This document shows positions 1-10,680 of a stretch of DNA of 64,000 bases, in pieces. Numbering within the stretch: position 1 is the stretch's first letter; the number at the start of each line of letters is the position of its first letter. Source of the DNA: Helcococcus bovis (GTDB lineage: Bacteria > Bacillota > Clostridia > Tissierellales > Peptoniphilaceae). The notes under the pieces are model-generated. The model was not told the origin of the DNA, ran no database searches, and saw nothing but the letters and a program-made list of their open reading frames with translations. Where the stretch lies: NCBI RefSeq assembly GCF_046035435.1, contig NZ_JBFNFH010000008.1. One strand, given 5' to 3'. A program made the position numbers and the translations under genes.

Positions 1-1025
1 TAATAGTTTGATCTGTCTAGAATATATTTATATTTAAAATAAATATCTTTTAATACGATAGACTTGTTAATTTCGAAAATTAACTTATCAATTTCATTAG
101 TATTAACCTCAGAATTTCCCGCAAGTCTTTTAAGATTGCTGAAAATATAAGACTTAGCTCTTTTAAATTTTTCTACATCACAAATACATGTTCGGTTTTT
201 CTTTTTACCAATTATATAAAAGTCTTGAAGAAATATATATAAAATATCTATGATGTTATTTATATTTATTTCTATGTCAAACTTGTCGCGGTAATTTTTT
301 AATAGATTTAAAATATTATCGTTATTATTAATTTCAGATTTAATTTTTAACATATATTTGGATTTTTGCGTTTCTTTATCTAAATTATAACCGTTTTTAA
401 CTCTTAATATGGATATGGTTAAAAATCTAATTAATTCTGAATAATCCTTAAAATTTGGGGTGTACTTTAAGCACTTAAGGAAGTCTTCTACAAAAGCACT
501 CAATACATTTAGGTCAATATCAAGGTATATATCAGAAGCGGGATACCCCATTTCTTTAAATAATAGGCTGTAAAAAGTTCTTATATTTATTTCTTTACCT
601 TTAAGCCTTATTGGCGAGCTGGATATTTTAATACCATATCTTTTAAAAGCAAATTTGTTAAAATCCATTATCTTCCTATAGATTGAGGATTGTGAAAGGT
701 TCAAGATGATTGTTAAGTCATCCATACTCATCTCTTTGTGTTTAAGTAAAATTAGAAATATCTGAATACATACATCATCAGTAAGGTAGTGCTTATATAC
801 ATTATATATAGAAGCATTATTATATGATATAAAATAATATGGTTGTGAAGAAATTTCTAAAAAACTAAATGTATCCCTAATATAGTCAAAAGTATTTCTT
901 AAAGTGTTTGGAGTACAATTTAGCTCTTGGCATAAATCAGAAAATGTCATCTCCTTATCTTCAAATGTCAATAATTCAATTAATTCAAGGGCTCTCCTGT
1001 CCAGAGAGGATAATAATTGTCTCAT
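1..1025 (-). CDS. RofA/Mga-like transcription regulator, partial (3' end outside window)
   Basis: The frame is open from an ATG at 1025 down to base 1, so about 341 residues of the N-terminal part are present. Residues 1-45 form a first helix-turn-helix (LTFEDKEMTFSDLCQELNC). A second follows at about 90-125 (LLKHKEMSMDDLTIILNLSQ, then SSIYRKIMDFN). Two N-terminal HTHs followed by an Ile/Lys-rich helical region are the layout of RofA-like and Mga-like regulators, which often control pilus islands in streptococci. It is divergent from the pilin operon starting at 1464 and has the same layout as the broken gene at 13354-14732. Control of the pilus operon is inferred from position. No strong SD is obvious before the ATG. 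Confidence 0.7.
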   Translation of the reverse strand, partial: MRQLLSSLDRRALELIELLTFEDKEMTFSDLCQELNCTPNTLRNTFDYIRDTFSFLEISSQPYYFISYNNASIYNVYKHYLTDDVCIQIFLILLKHKEMSMDDLTIILNLSQSSIYRKIMDFNKFAFKRYGIKISSSPIRLKGKEINIRTFYSLLFKEMGYPASDIYLDIDLNVLSAFVEDFLKCLKYTPNFKDYSELIRFLTISILRVKNGYNLDKETQKSKYMLKIKSEINNNDNILNLLKNYRDKFDIEININNIIDILYIFLQDFYIIGKKKNRTCICDVEKFKRAKSYIFSNLKRLAGNSEVNTNEIDKLIFEINKSIVLKDIYFKYKYILDRSNY

Positions 1026-1463
1026 ATTTTACATCCTAACTAAGAATTTTTTATCATTTCTATTCATTATACCAATATAAAATAAAAAAATAAAATTTTA
1101 TTATTTTTTTTATTTTGCAATAAAAAAACTGTTTATTTAAGAAAAAAGAATATTAAGTTAAAATCCGATGTACAAACACCTTGAAAATTCAGTATTATAC
1201 AATTATCATTTTTTTTAATAATTTTAAAAAAATCAAAAAAAAAAAAAAAACAAGTATATATTTAAGTAAAAATACTTGACGTAGAAGGAGAATTTTTATC
1301 TAAAATTAAAATTTATAAAAAATTAGAAGAAAATAACATGAAAGATTGTGTTACAATAGAAAAAAGTTGTTAGAATAAAAATACATTGAGATATTATTAT
1401 ATTTTTAATAAAGCTAACTAAAGATATTAAATGTTAAAATATTTACTGAGAGAGGATTAAAAG
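1026..1463. other. AT-rich divergent intergenic region upstream of the pilus operon
   Basis: This 438-base gap separates the RofA-like gene from the tip adhesin and should hold both promoters. It contains a run of 16 adenines at 1235-1250. Weak promoter-like words occur (TTGTTA at 1367-1372 and TATTAT at 1392-1397, spaced 19 bases, longer than ideal). An SD-like AGAGGA lies just before the adhesin ATG. I see no gene in it. Confidence 0.5.
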
Positions 1464-4400
1464 ATGAAAATTTCAAATAAAAATAGAAAAACAAGGATAA
1501 TATCATTTACATTAGCGTTAATTATGCTCTTACAGATTTTATTGCCTACTTTAAGTGTTGAGGCTAAAAATATAGATTTAAAGAACGAAATAAACAATTC
1601 TATGAATACTAATGGAATAAATTCATCTTACCAAGCTTCATTAAAGCTAATTATACGCGATAAAAATGATGAAAATATTAAACTACAAGGAGCAGGGTTT
1701 ACATTAACCGGCAATGCTTACAATCAAACAAAGTTGTCGGATAATTTAGGAGAATTGACCTTCACTAATATTCCTGTAGGTAGTTATACTCTTAGACAAA
1801 CACAGTCGCAAGATGATTATGTAGCTGATACTAATAAATCTTGGGAAGTAAAAGTTGATGAAGTTGGAAGGGTCTTTATTGACGGAGTTCAGTATGGAAG
1901 TCCTCCTATAGGTTCGCAGGTATCATCAGGTTGGCAAATTCATGAATATACACCAGGTGAACTTACTACGGCTTCAAGAGTTGACGCTAACTTAGATACC
2001 GGGGATTTTATTTATTATATTCATTTAAACCTTAATCAAGTAACTAGCAAGATGACTGGTACACCTTGGTTTAACCTACATGATTATGACATACTGGCTT
2101 ATTATAAATCTGATTCACAAGCATCTACTTCTTCTTATTTTACAGAAAGAAATCAGGTTAATTTTTATAGGGTTGATCCAAGTTTAACGGGATTATTAAC
2201 CGATTTAAACTTAAGTGACACTAGCAAATTTACTAAATTTAATAGAAGTCCTAGCAATGAATTAAGTGTTAAACCGAATAGCAAAAACAATCATTGGTCA
2301 ACAGCTTTAAGTGCTAACGATTTTAAAGGGAATGGTTCTAAGTCGGTAATTGTAGAAGTAAAGGGAAAGATAGGACCGGAAAATAGGATTAGATTAAGTC
2401 ATAAGTTTTATTATGGTTCTAAGTTGGCAGGATATGGAAAACAGGGAACCTATAACTTTGGGACTATTGACTATAGACTTCCAAGTCCTTCACCGGGAGT
2501 TATGCCGACCTTAACCATTTCAAACGAAAAAGGATCGCAAGCTATAACTCCTGTCCCAACGGACTATCCTGTAAAAATTAATGTAAAGGGAGAAAATAAT
2601 AAACCGGTTCAAGGTGCAATCTTTACCTTAACAAACAAGACGGATTCCTCAAAAGTTTATACAGCAACTTCGAATATTAATGGTCTTGTAGATTTTGGAC
2701 GTGTTGCACTTGGAGCTTATAGCTTAAAAAACACAAATGCTCCTGATTCATATATTAATAGGACGGATATAGATCTAAGTATGACTTATAATGGAAGCTT
2801 GAAAGATGTGGAAGCAAGCTGGTCATCTTCGGATTCAGCAGGAGTTAGCTTTGCTAAGGAAAATGGTCAATATATAGGTAATATTAGCCTACAGAAAGAT
2901 ATTAGTCGTGGACAGAACAATAATTTGGAAAATAAACTATTTAACATAAAAAGCAAAGTAACCTTCTCTAATGTAGCAGGACCTTTATTGTCTCATCAAA
3001 AAATTTATCTATACCTTGATGAAAAGCTTACTGTAAATGACCCAAGTACTTTAAAAGATCTATATGACGACCAAGGGACAAAGGTATTTAGTGCAAGTTA
3101 TGATGCAGCGAATAATAGGATAGTATACACTCCTGCAACTTATAGATACAATAAGACTTACACCTTTGATATAAATCAAGATGTTAACTACAATACATCT
3201 AAAATACCTGCTGAGTCTAACTTTACTGTAGTAAATAAAATAACAGGTATAGGACTTACAGATCCTAAGCCTTTGCCAGCTGTAGAGCTTGATAAGAACG
3301 GTAATATTATCGGTGGAAATATCATAGGTGGCGGAGAATTAGGTTCTTCTTCTTACCCATATGAATTAGAGTATTATTCCTACCAATATTATAAAGATGG
3401 TTTGGTAAATTGGGATATCATAGTAGATACATCCGCCCTTAAAGATGCAAATTTGGACTTCAGCAAGTTGTCCTTATCAATTTATGGATCAAGTAAACAA
3501 GGTTTAAGTAATTATAAAGTAAGTGTAGAAAATGCAGGTCCTGTTAAAATAACAGATAGTTCAAATAGCGATTTAAATATCTTTACAGGTCAAATAGATA
3601 AGGAAAATCTAGCTAATGGAAATATTAGAATCAAGGTCTCAGCTAGTCCTGAGATAAGGTCGGATTCTTTTTCAATAGGATTAAGGATAACTCCTGATAA
3701 AAATTATATAAAAACTCTTTTAGATCAATATAGGGATAGGCTTGATGAGTTAAAAGCTGCAATCCCTTGGATAATACCTATCCTTGATGAAGGGAGAACA
3801 GGAGAATTTATAAATGGTTTTAATCTTGTAGATACGAGATTAAGTGCAGACCTTAGAAATTTAAATATATATTCTAACACCAATGAAATCTTGAATCCTT
3901 ATAATGATCATACAAGGTCAGTAGTAGCTAGAAGAAATACAAACAAAAATGGAGCAGATTGGCAAATATCAGATTTGATTACTCGTGAAGATATAAAAAA
4001 CGGTTACAAAATAGCAAATATTGATGATATAAAGACTTATGTAAAAACATATAGTGTTGAAACGCCGATTTCTACAAATGCAAAATCTTTGGTTTACTAT
4101 ATACCAAATCCGGATGGTACTTATAGACAATCAACGACTTATGAACCTGTACCGGGTACGATAGCAGTATATAATGTATCTACTAATAGAGGTTCAAACC
4201 CTTCAAATATTTCCATGATAAAAGTGCCTTTTAGCGATGGAGAAAAGATTGCCTACTTGAGTTGGCCAACAGATGCCAATACTAATTACTCAAGGATAGC
4301 CTTATTTGATTATACAGACGTTAGACAGATAAATCATTTTAAGGTTATGGAAACGGGTCTTGATGCTTTTTGTATAAACTATAGATACAATAATCCTGTA

Positions 4401-7400
4401 GCAGTTACTAATAAACCTGTACCGGAAATTGTAACAAGTGGAAGTCAAATAAGAGAAAGGCTTATAAAAGATCTTATTACCCAAATACATGGTAAAACTT
4501 CTCCTTACTATAGCCCGGATAACACTGAATTTGAAAATGATTTGCTTGATTATATAAAAAGAGTCTTTTATTATAGAGACAAGATGATAGAAGACAAAAA
4601 ACTTGATATCATAAATGATGAAAGAGTTAGGACAAATCTTTTCCAAGTAGTTCAGGGTGTAATTTTTGATATAGTAAGTAATGATGGCGATAAATTCATT
4701 AAAGATATGAACACTTTTATCGATGTTGATCGTAATCTAAAAACTGTTGTTGATCCTAAAATTTATGAATTAAAAGCAGAATTAAAAAATCTTGTTGAAT
4801 CTGGTCCCGGTTGGGATAATAGTATGCAAGAGCATGTCCACTTATATATATTTCCACAAACAGGTATGGATCAAAATGTTATATCAGCATATGTGGATAA
4901 GCCTGTAAAGATTGAAAAACTTGATATAAGCACCAATAATCCTTTAGCAGGAGCTGAATTTGAAATCCAAGACCTATCAGGACATAGAGTAGCAGGATTT
5001 AAGTCAGAAAGCATTGCAAAAGATTTATACTTAAAGCCGGGCACTTATAAATTGGTTGAGCTAAGATCGCCTATCGGATATCAGAAGATTAAACCTATAA
5101 CATTTGTTGTAGAGGAGCAGGTTTTAAATAATCCTATAACCGTATTTAGAAAAGCCGGTTATAATGATGCGAAATATAAAATAAATGAACCTTATAGGTC
5201 AATGGCTATCAGAATTATAGATGATGGAAATAATTACATTCAAAATAAAAATGGTATTAAAAATCTAATTCTAAAAGACGCTGATAGTCAAGATAAGTTG
5301 ATTATAGGAAACTATAAGCCTCCAATTGATTTAAGAATCAAAAAAGTAAATCAGGAAGATAAGGCACTTCAAGGTGCAGAATTTACTTTATATAAGGAAA
5401 ATGGACTAGAAAAAGTTTTGATTGAGGGTAAAGAAGTAATAGCCGTAAGTCAAACAGATGGATATGCTGTATTTAGAAATTTACAGACAGGTATTTATGT
5501 AATTAAAGAGAGCAAGACTCCGAGTGGCTATAAAAAAACAGATCAGATATGGAAGATAAGAGTTGATGAAGATGGAAAAATTTATCTTTATGATAGTCAG
5601 ACCGGAAAATTTGTAAATCTACCATTAGCTGATGGTAGTCAAGAAGTAGTATTAAAAATAATTAATTATAAAAATGAACTTGGTAAGTTCACTATAGACA
5701 AAAAGAAGCAGGACGGAAGGACACCATTAGCAGATGCTGAATTTACTCTAAGTAAGATGCCTAAGGCTTCATTACCTGCGACTTTCACAAATATTACAAA
5801 AATTACCGATAATGCAGGAAATGTTACTTTTGAAAATTTAGAACCGGGTCTTTACATTCTCGAAGAAACAAAATCACCTTTAGGATATATAAGAGATGAA
5901 AGAAGATTTGTAGTAATAGTGCAAGAGAATGGTAATACGATATTGGTTAGGGAGAAAAACTATGATCCAAGTATACATAAGGTAGAATTGGACCAGAAAG
6001 GAAGAGGAAATACCACTATTGTTCCAAAACCTGGTCTAAGAAAAATCCCTAAAAGCTTGGATGGGCAAATAGAACTTCTTTCATATAGTCTTTTAACCCC
6101 TAATAATTCGGGTGAAATTAAATACAATCAGGCAGAAAACCTATATATGGAAATGGAACTAAAGCTTCCGGAAGATGTAATTCCCGGAGATACCTTTACC
6201 ATTGAGATTGATCCAAAGTTAAACTTTCACGGAGTAGGTTTAGCAGAAAGTGAAACAATGCCTGATATCACAAATGCATTTGGAAAACAAATTGCTGTAA
6301 GCAATGAAAAGGTATTAGAAAATGGGGTATCTCGTAAAAAGGCCACCTATACATTAACAGATTATGTGGTCGACAGAACCGATATTAGAATAAGATTTAG
6401 ATTACCAGTCTATATAGATCCTGATTATTATAAAGTAGATACGGTATCTTCATTTACAAATAGGATTGCGAGAAATGAAAAAACTACTGATAATATTGTA
6501 GTTAATTTTGATACTGTATTTCATAGAAAATGGGATTATTATGATTTTAGGGGATCTGATTATTGGGGATCGCCGGTTTACTATAATCAAAGAGATAGAT
6601 ATTTGCAGGGCGTTGATTCGGCGCTTGGATCAAAATTGTTTGTGGATACCGATAAACATGAAGCTATAGTCTACATTTATGTATTTGGTCATAGAAATAC
6701 TCTTTCAAATAGCAATAGCTTGACTATATGGGCAAGAGATAGAAATTGGGGGGCGAATACAAGCCTGCAATTTATTGAAGGAAAAACTACTTATCAAGTA
6801 TATAAGGTAGATAATCCTTTCACTTCATGGAATTACTGGTCGAAAGTAGGAGAAATTAATACAAATCTATTTCCTCAAAGTTTTAGCGAAAAGCTTATGG
6901 ACACTTCTAAACCTGTAAGTAAAGTTTCAACCTTATCAAGGGATAATTTAAGAATAGATTTGGGAAGTGAAGATAAAAACTTCGGTTATATAGTTAAATT
7001 AACAACACCATACGATCCTCAATCTCAGAATCCTATTGAAGTTCATTCAACACTTAATTCAAAGTATAATGTTTCTTATGGTGGTGGTGCTAGGTATGAC
7101 TCTTATGAACAGAGACTAGATTTTTATAACTATTTGAAAATCTTTGATGCAAGTTCTGATGGTATAAGTCAACCATTATTTGCACTTGAATTGGAAAAAG
7201 TAAATGAGGCTGGAAGACCATTGCAAGGTGCAATATTTAGACTTTTTGATGGTAAAGGTTTTGAAGATCAAATGAAGACAGATCAATATGGAAAAATTCA
7301 TTTTGATGGCTTGAAAGCCGGAGATTATTTTTTAGAAGAATTACTTGCTCCAAAAGGTCATAAGTTACCTACAAGTATTTGGAAGATAAATATTAAGCAG

Positions 7401-8396
7401 GATGGAACAATTAGTATATTGGAAAATCCGGACCAACTATTGTCCCTATCAGGAAAAATTATAAAAGTGAAAAATTTAGCGATGGACATTGAACATCCTA
7501 CTCAGAAACTAATAAACAGAACAAACAGAGTTGTATTTGAGAAGCGTGGTGAGCTGGGACAAATACTTACAAGTGGTAGATTTGAGCTTAGAAAGGGGAC
7601 AGATATTATAGCAACAAAGACCCCAAATGCTCAAGGGCAAATTATTTTTGAGAAATTAAGTCCCGGAAATTATTCCCTTTGGGAGATTGAAGCTCCTGAA
7701 GGTTACAAAAAACCAAGCCAAGCTTTAGTTAAATTTACGGTGGATGAAAGTGGTAATATTGAAGGATTAGGAGATCCGGAAATGCCCACAGTAATTACAA
7801 ATGAAAAAATACAGCCAATGCCAATTAGAATTCTAAAGAAGGATGGGCAAGGAAGTCCAATACATGAAGGAATTGTAAAATATAAGCTAGAAAGAGCTGC
7901 AAGTAATACCGAAGGTGCACAAGTACCGACAGAGCTTGTAAATGGTATAGATCTTAATAATATCGAGCTTAATTTGGCACAAAGTTCTATAATTAACATC
8001 ACCCTACCTGCTGATTTCAAGGGCGAGTATATTTTGAAAGAAATTCAAGCTCCTATAGGTTATACAAAGAGTTTTAACAATTACCATATATTTATTGATC
8101 CTCAAAGAGGTCAAGTTATATTGACTAAACTTACAAATAATTTGGGGGGTGAAGTTGAATATCTTGATAGGGGTAAATTGACACAAAGCTCTGAAAAGAT
8201 TTATCTATACTCACAAGACAATACAGTTCAAGATGTTCTACTAGAGATTGTAAACCATAAGGCAGAATATCCGAAAACAGGTGGTATAGGTAGCATAATC
8301 TTTAATATTACGGGTGGAGTTTTAATGGCGATAGCATATATCGAACTAAAAAGAAATAAAAAAATATATAACTTCAAAGGGGGTGAGGCTGACTAG
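1464..8396 (+). CDS. Pilus tip adhesin with thioester and CnaB domains, LPXTG-like anchor
   Basis: A 2310-residue secreted surface protein. Residues 1-35 are a signal peptide. CnaB/SpaA-like beta domains start near residues 60, 370, 1146, 1285, 1406, 1906, 2022 and 2119; most end in the E-box form (for example YILEETKSPLGY). In the first two the E-box glutamate is replaced (LRQTQSQDDY, LKNTNAPDSY). Around 960-1070 there is a thioester-domain signature: Cys970 in DAFCINYRYNN and a VQGVIFDI motif with Gln1064, like the Cys-Gln pair of streptococcal Cpa-type tip adhesins. Residues about 1526-1900 look like a beta-sandwich adhesion module. The C-terminus has YPKTGG at 2269, a hydrophobic span and a basic tail, so it is a sortase substrate. 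Size, first place in the operon and the thioester argue for the tip subunit. Confidence 0.85.
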   Translation: MKISNKNRKTRIISFTLALIMLLQILLPTLSVEAKNIDLKNEINNSMNTNGINSSYQASLKLIIRDKNDENIKLQGAGFTLTGNAYNQTKLSDNLGELTFTNIPVGSYTLRQTQSQDDYVADTNKSWEVKVDEVGRVFIDGVQYGSPPIGSQVSSGWQIHEYTPGELTTASRVDANLDTGDFIYYIHLNLNQVTSKMTGTPWFNLHDYDILAYYKSDSQASTSSYFTERNQVNFYRVDPSLTGLLTDLNLSDTSKFTKFNRSPSNELSVKPNSKNNHWSTALSANDFKGNGSKSVIVEVKGKIGPENRIRLSHKFYYGSKLAGYGKQGTYNFGTIDYRLPSPSPGVMPTLTISNEKGSQAITPVPTDYPVKINVKGENNKPVQGAIFTLTNKTDSSKVYTATSNINGLVDFGRVALGAYSLKNTNAPDSYINRTDIDLSMTYNGSLKDVEASWSSSDSAGVSFAKENGQYIGNISLQKDISRGQNNNLENKLFNIKSKVTFSNVAGPLLSHQKIYLYLDEKLTVNDPSTLKDLYDDQGTKVFSASYDAANNRIVYTPATYRYNKTYTFDINQDVNYNTSKIPAESNFTVVNKITGIGLTDPKPLPAVELDKNGNIIGGNIIGGGELGSSSYPYELEYYSYQYYKDGLVNWDIIVDTSALKDANLDFSKLSLSIYGSSKQGLSNYKVSVENAGPVKITDSSNSDLNIFTGQIDKENLANGNIRIKVSASPEIRSDSFSIGLRITPDKNYIKTLLDQYRDRLDELKAAIPWIIPILDEGRTGEFINGFNLVDTRLSADLRNLNIYSNTNEILNPYNDHTRSVVARRNTNKNGADWQISDLITREDIKNGYKIANIDDIKTYVKTYSVETPISTNAKSLVYYIPNPDGTYRQSTTYEPVPGTIAVYNVSTNRGSNPSNISMIKVPFSDGEKIAYLSWPTDANTNYSRIALFDYTDVRQINHFKVMETGLDAFCINYRYNNPVAVTNKPVPEIVTSGSQIRERLIKDLITQIHGKTSPYYSPDNTEFENDLLDYIKRVFYYRDKMIEDKKLDIINDERVRTNLFQVVQGVIFDIVSNDGDKFIKDMNTFIDVDRNLKTVVDPKIYELKAELKNLVESGPGWDNSMQEHVHLYIFPQTGMDQNVISAYVDKPVKIEKLDISTNNPLAGAEFEIQDLSGHRVAGFKSESIAKDLYLKPGTYKLVELRSPIGYQKIKPITFVVEEQVLNNPITVFRKAGYNDAKYKINEPYRSMAIRIIDDGNNYIQNKNGIKNLILKDADSQDKLIIGNYKPPIDLRIKKVNQEDKALQGAEFTLYKENGLEKVLIEGKEVIAVSQTDGYAVFRNLQTGIYVIKESKTPSGYKKTDQIWKIRVDEDGKIYLYDSQTGKFVNLPLADGSQEVVLKIINYKNELGKFTIDKKKQDGRTPLADAEFTLSKMPKASLPATFTNITKITDNAGNVTFENLEPGLYILEETKSPLGYIRDERRFVVIVQENGNTILVREKNYDPSIHKVELDQKGRGNTTIVPKPGLRKIPKSLDGQIELLSYSLLTPNNSGEIKYNQAENLYMEMELKLPEDVIPGDTFTIEIDPKLNFHGVGLAESETMPDITNAFGKQIAVSNEKVLENGVSRKKATYTLTDYVVDRTDIRIRFRLPVYIDPDYYKVDTVSSFTNRIARNEKTTDNIVVNFDTVFHRKWDYYDFRGSDYWGSPVYYNQRDRYLQGVDSALGSKLFVDTDKHEAIVYIYVFGHRNTLSNSNSLTIWARDRNWGANTSLQFIEGKTTYQVYKVDNPFTSWNYWSKVGEINTNLFPQSFSEKLMDTSKPVSKVSTLSRDNLRIDLGSEDKNFGYIVKLTTPYDPQSQNPIEVHSTLNSKYNVSYGGGARYDSYEQRLDFYNYLKIFDASSDGISQPLFALELEKVNEAGRPLQGAIFRLFDGKGFEDQMKTDQYGKIHFDGLKAGDYFLEELLAPKGHKLPTSIWKINIKQDGTISILENPDQLLSLSGKIIKVKNLAMDIEHPTQKLINRTNRVVFEKRGELGQILTSGRFELRKGTDIIATKTPNAQGQIIFEKLSPGNYSLWEIEAPEGYKKPSQALVKFTVDESGNIEGLGDPEMPTVITNEKIQPMPIRILKKDGQGSPIHEGIVKYKLERAASNTEGAQVPTELVNGIDLNNIELNLAQSSIINITLPADFKGEYILKEIQAPIGYTKSFNNYHIFIDPQRGQVILTKLTNNLGGEVEYLDRGKLTQSSEKIYLYSQDNTVQDVLLEIVNHKAEYPKTGGIGSIIFNITGGVLMAIAYIELKRNKKIYNFKGGEAD

Positions 8397-8439
8397 GACT
8401 TTGCTAACTTTGAAAAATGAGAACAATCTCAAAAGGTAG

Positions 8440-8478
8440 AAGAAAATGGCAAGGGCTTCCTAGGAGGCCCACCAACTA
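8440..8478 (+). other. Intercistronic hairpin between tip adhesin and backbone pilin
   Basis: GGGCTT and AGGCCC around CCTAGG (about 8454-8471) form a short G+C-rich stem without a following T-run. This suggests an RNA-processing or stabilising hairpin, not a terminator. It could help set unequal expression of the adhesin and the abundant backbone pilin. Confidence 0.4.
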
Positions 8479-8559
8479 ACACTTAGCTTAACAGCTAAAA
8501 TAAAGTTGAAATCAAAATCAACTTAAAAGAAAAATATATATAAAACAAGGAGAAAAATA

Positions 8560-10668
8560 ATGAAGAAAAGAATTTTATCAGAATTTTTAGCATTTATCAT
8601 GGTATTTGCGATGGTGCTAGGCTTCTATACGCCAATGAATCCTAAGGCTACTGAGGCCACATCTCATACAACTGATGTTGTAATCCATAAAATTGTAATG
8701 CCTGCATCAGACTTAGCAAGCCATACTGATGAAGGAAAAGATCCTAAGTATGTAGGTAACCAAATTACCGAAATTGATAAATATTTTACAAATGGTAAAG
8801 AAGTTGCAGGTGTAGCTTTTAAAGTTTATAAACTTGACGTCAACGGAAAAGTAACAGGCGACACATTAAAGAGTGGTGAACCGGCTAAAGACAAGTATAC
8901 ACTTGTAAAAAACGGTGGCAAAGACTTCTTTATTACAGAAGCCTCAGGTGTGAAAGTTTCAGGATTGGCAGATGGAACTTATATAATCACAGAAGACAAG
9001 GAAAATACTACCTATAAAGCAGATGGTAATCAATTAGCAGCTGCAAAGGCTATACCTACAAAATTAGTACTTCCACAAGCTAAGAATGATGGTACAGGAT
9101 ATTTTGGCACTGGATCTGCAGCTCTTCATATTTATCCAAAGAATACAGAAGAAAAGCCTAAAATTGATAAGAACTTCATGAAAGATAACAACTTTACAGA
9201 AGCAGAAGTTCAAGCAGCTGTAAACTCCGGTAAGGTAGATGCTAAAGCAGGTGCTGACTATAATAATTATGCATTAGAAAAATCAACAGTGAATGCCCAA
9301 ATAGGTAGAGAAATCCCTTACCAAGTAAAGACAGAAATACCAAAAGATGCAAAGTATGAAAATTTGGCTTGGAACGATGTTATGACCAAGGGTCTTACTT
9401 TTAATCAAGATTCATTGGTTATAAAAATGAATGACATTGCTTTAGACAGTCAATACTATGAAGTTGTAAAGGATAGCCAAGGATTTAAATTATCATTGAC
9501 TAAACAAGGTTTAGATTATCTTAAAACTGAAGCAGCTAAAGCAGCTGTTACATTTGAATTGAATTATAGTGCTACTGTAAACGGTGATACAATTGTAGAT
9601 AAACCAGAAACAAACAACATTTCTTTGGATTATTCAAATAAACCTGGTAAATCAAGCATTCCTACTGAAGTTAAACCAAGAAATAAAGAAATAACTGTAA
9701 TAAAAACTTGGGCTTCCGATGGACAAGACATAACCAAAGCAGACGAGACAGTTTCTGCAGCCTTCACTTTACAAGTACAAAATGATGATGGCAGATGGTC
9801 AAATGTAGAAACATATGTAGCTACATCAAATGAGAAATTTACTCATACCTTCAAAAATCTGGATGACGATAAGAATTATAGAGTAATAGAACGTGTATCC
9901 GGATATAAGCCTGAATATGTTACTGAGCAGCCAGATGGAACTGTTAAGATTGTCAATAATAAAGACAATGAAAATCCAACTCCTTTGAATCCAACAGAAC
10001 CAAAAGTTGTTACTTATGGTAAGAAATTTGTAAAGACAAGTCAAACAGATACAGAAAGACTAGCAGGTGCAGAATTCTTAGTTAAGAATGCAAGTGGACA
10101 TTATTTAGCTAGAAAATCTGATGCTGCAAGTCGAACAGAAAATGATTTGGTAGTATCTACAAAAAAATTATTAGATGCTGCTGTAAAAGCATACAATGAA
10201 AGAAAAAACGATATAAATATTGACACTTTAAAGGCAAATATAGACAAGGCTCAAGCAGATTATAATGCAGCTGTAGTAGCGGCTAATAACGCCTTTGAAT
10301 GGGTACAAGATAAAGCAGATGCTAATATTGTAAAATTAGTATCTGACTCTCAAGGTAGATTTGAAATAACCGGTTTGGGTGCAGGAACTTACTATCTTGA
10401 AGAAACAAAAGCACCTGATGGATATGCTTTACCAACAAATACTTTTGAATTTACTGTTGGTGAAGGAACCTACGCAGGTATTGATACTGAAATTCAATAT
10501 AACAAGGATAATGCTGACAACGGCTATGGTCAACAAGTAAAGAATAATAAGGTAACAATCCCACAAACAGGTGGTATTGGTACAATCATCTTTACAGTAG
10601 CTGGTTTAATCATCATGGGTGGAGCAATCTACGCATTGAAGAAAAATAACCAAGAAGTAGAAGCTTAA
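8560..10668 (+). CDS. Major (backbone) pilin, isopeptide-forming, IPQTG anchor
   Basis: A 702-residue SpaA/RrgB-type fimbrial shaft subunit. It has a signal peptide (1-33) and an N-terminal domain ending in the pilin motif LHIYPKN, whose Lys194 is the probable nucleophile for sortase C cross-linking. An isopeptide-type D2 domain follows (about 230-380), then CnaB domains (about 385-480, E-box VIERVSGY; about 485-660, E-box YYLEETKAPDGY). An alanine/lysine-rich helical insertion lies inside the last one (about 540-590). The sorting signal is IPQTGG, then a membrane span and KKNNQEVEA. The TGGIG-(S/T)-IIF context is shared with the tip adhesin, which suggests the same sortase handles both. It has its own SD (AAGGAG) before the ATG. 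Confidence 0.9.
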   Translation: MKKRILSEFLAFIMVFAMVLGFYTPMNPKATEATSHTTDVVIHKIVMPASDLASHTDEGKDPKYVGNQITEIDKYFTNGKEVAGVAFKVYKLDVNGKVTGDTLKSGEPAKDKYTLVKNGGKDFFITEASGVKVSGLADGTYIITEDKENTTYKADGNQLAAAKAIPTKLVLPQAKNDGTGYFGTGSAALHIYPKNTEEKPKIDKNFMKDNNFTEAEVQAAVNSGKVDAKAGADYNNYALEKSTVNAQIGREIPYQVKTEIPKDAKYENLAWNDVMTKGLTFNQDSLVIKMNDIALDSQYYEVVKDSQGFKLSLTKQGLDYLKTEAAKAAVTFELNYSATVNGDTIVDKPETNNISLDYSNKPGKSSIPTEVKPRNKEITVIKTWASDGQDITKADETVSAAFTLQVQNDDGRWSNVETYVATSNEKFTHTFKNLDDDKNYRVIERVSGYKPEYVTEQPDGTVKIVNNKDNENPTPLNPTEPKVVTYGKKFVKTSQTDTERLAGAEFLVKNASGHYLARKSDAASRTENDLVVSTKKLLDAAVKAYNERKNDINIDTLKANIDKAQADYNAAVVAANNAFEWVQDKADANIVKLVSDSQGRFEITGLGAGTYYLEETKAPDGYALPTNTFEFTVGEGTYAGIDTEIQYNKDNADNGYGQQVKNNKVTIPQTGGIGTIIFTVAGLIIMGGAIYALKKNNQEVEA

Positions 10669-10680
10669 TAAAAATTAGAT

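Noticed and set aside
4302..4646. Antisense frames within the tip adhesin and other large genes
   Set aside because: They lie inside clearly coding sequence, lack SDs and have no recognisable domains.
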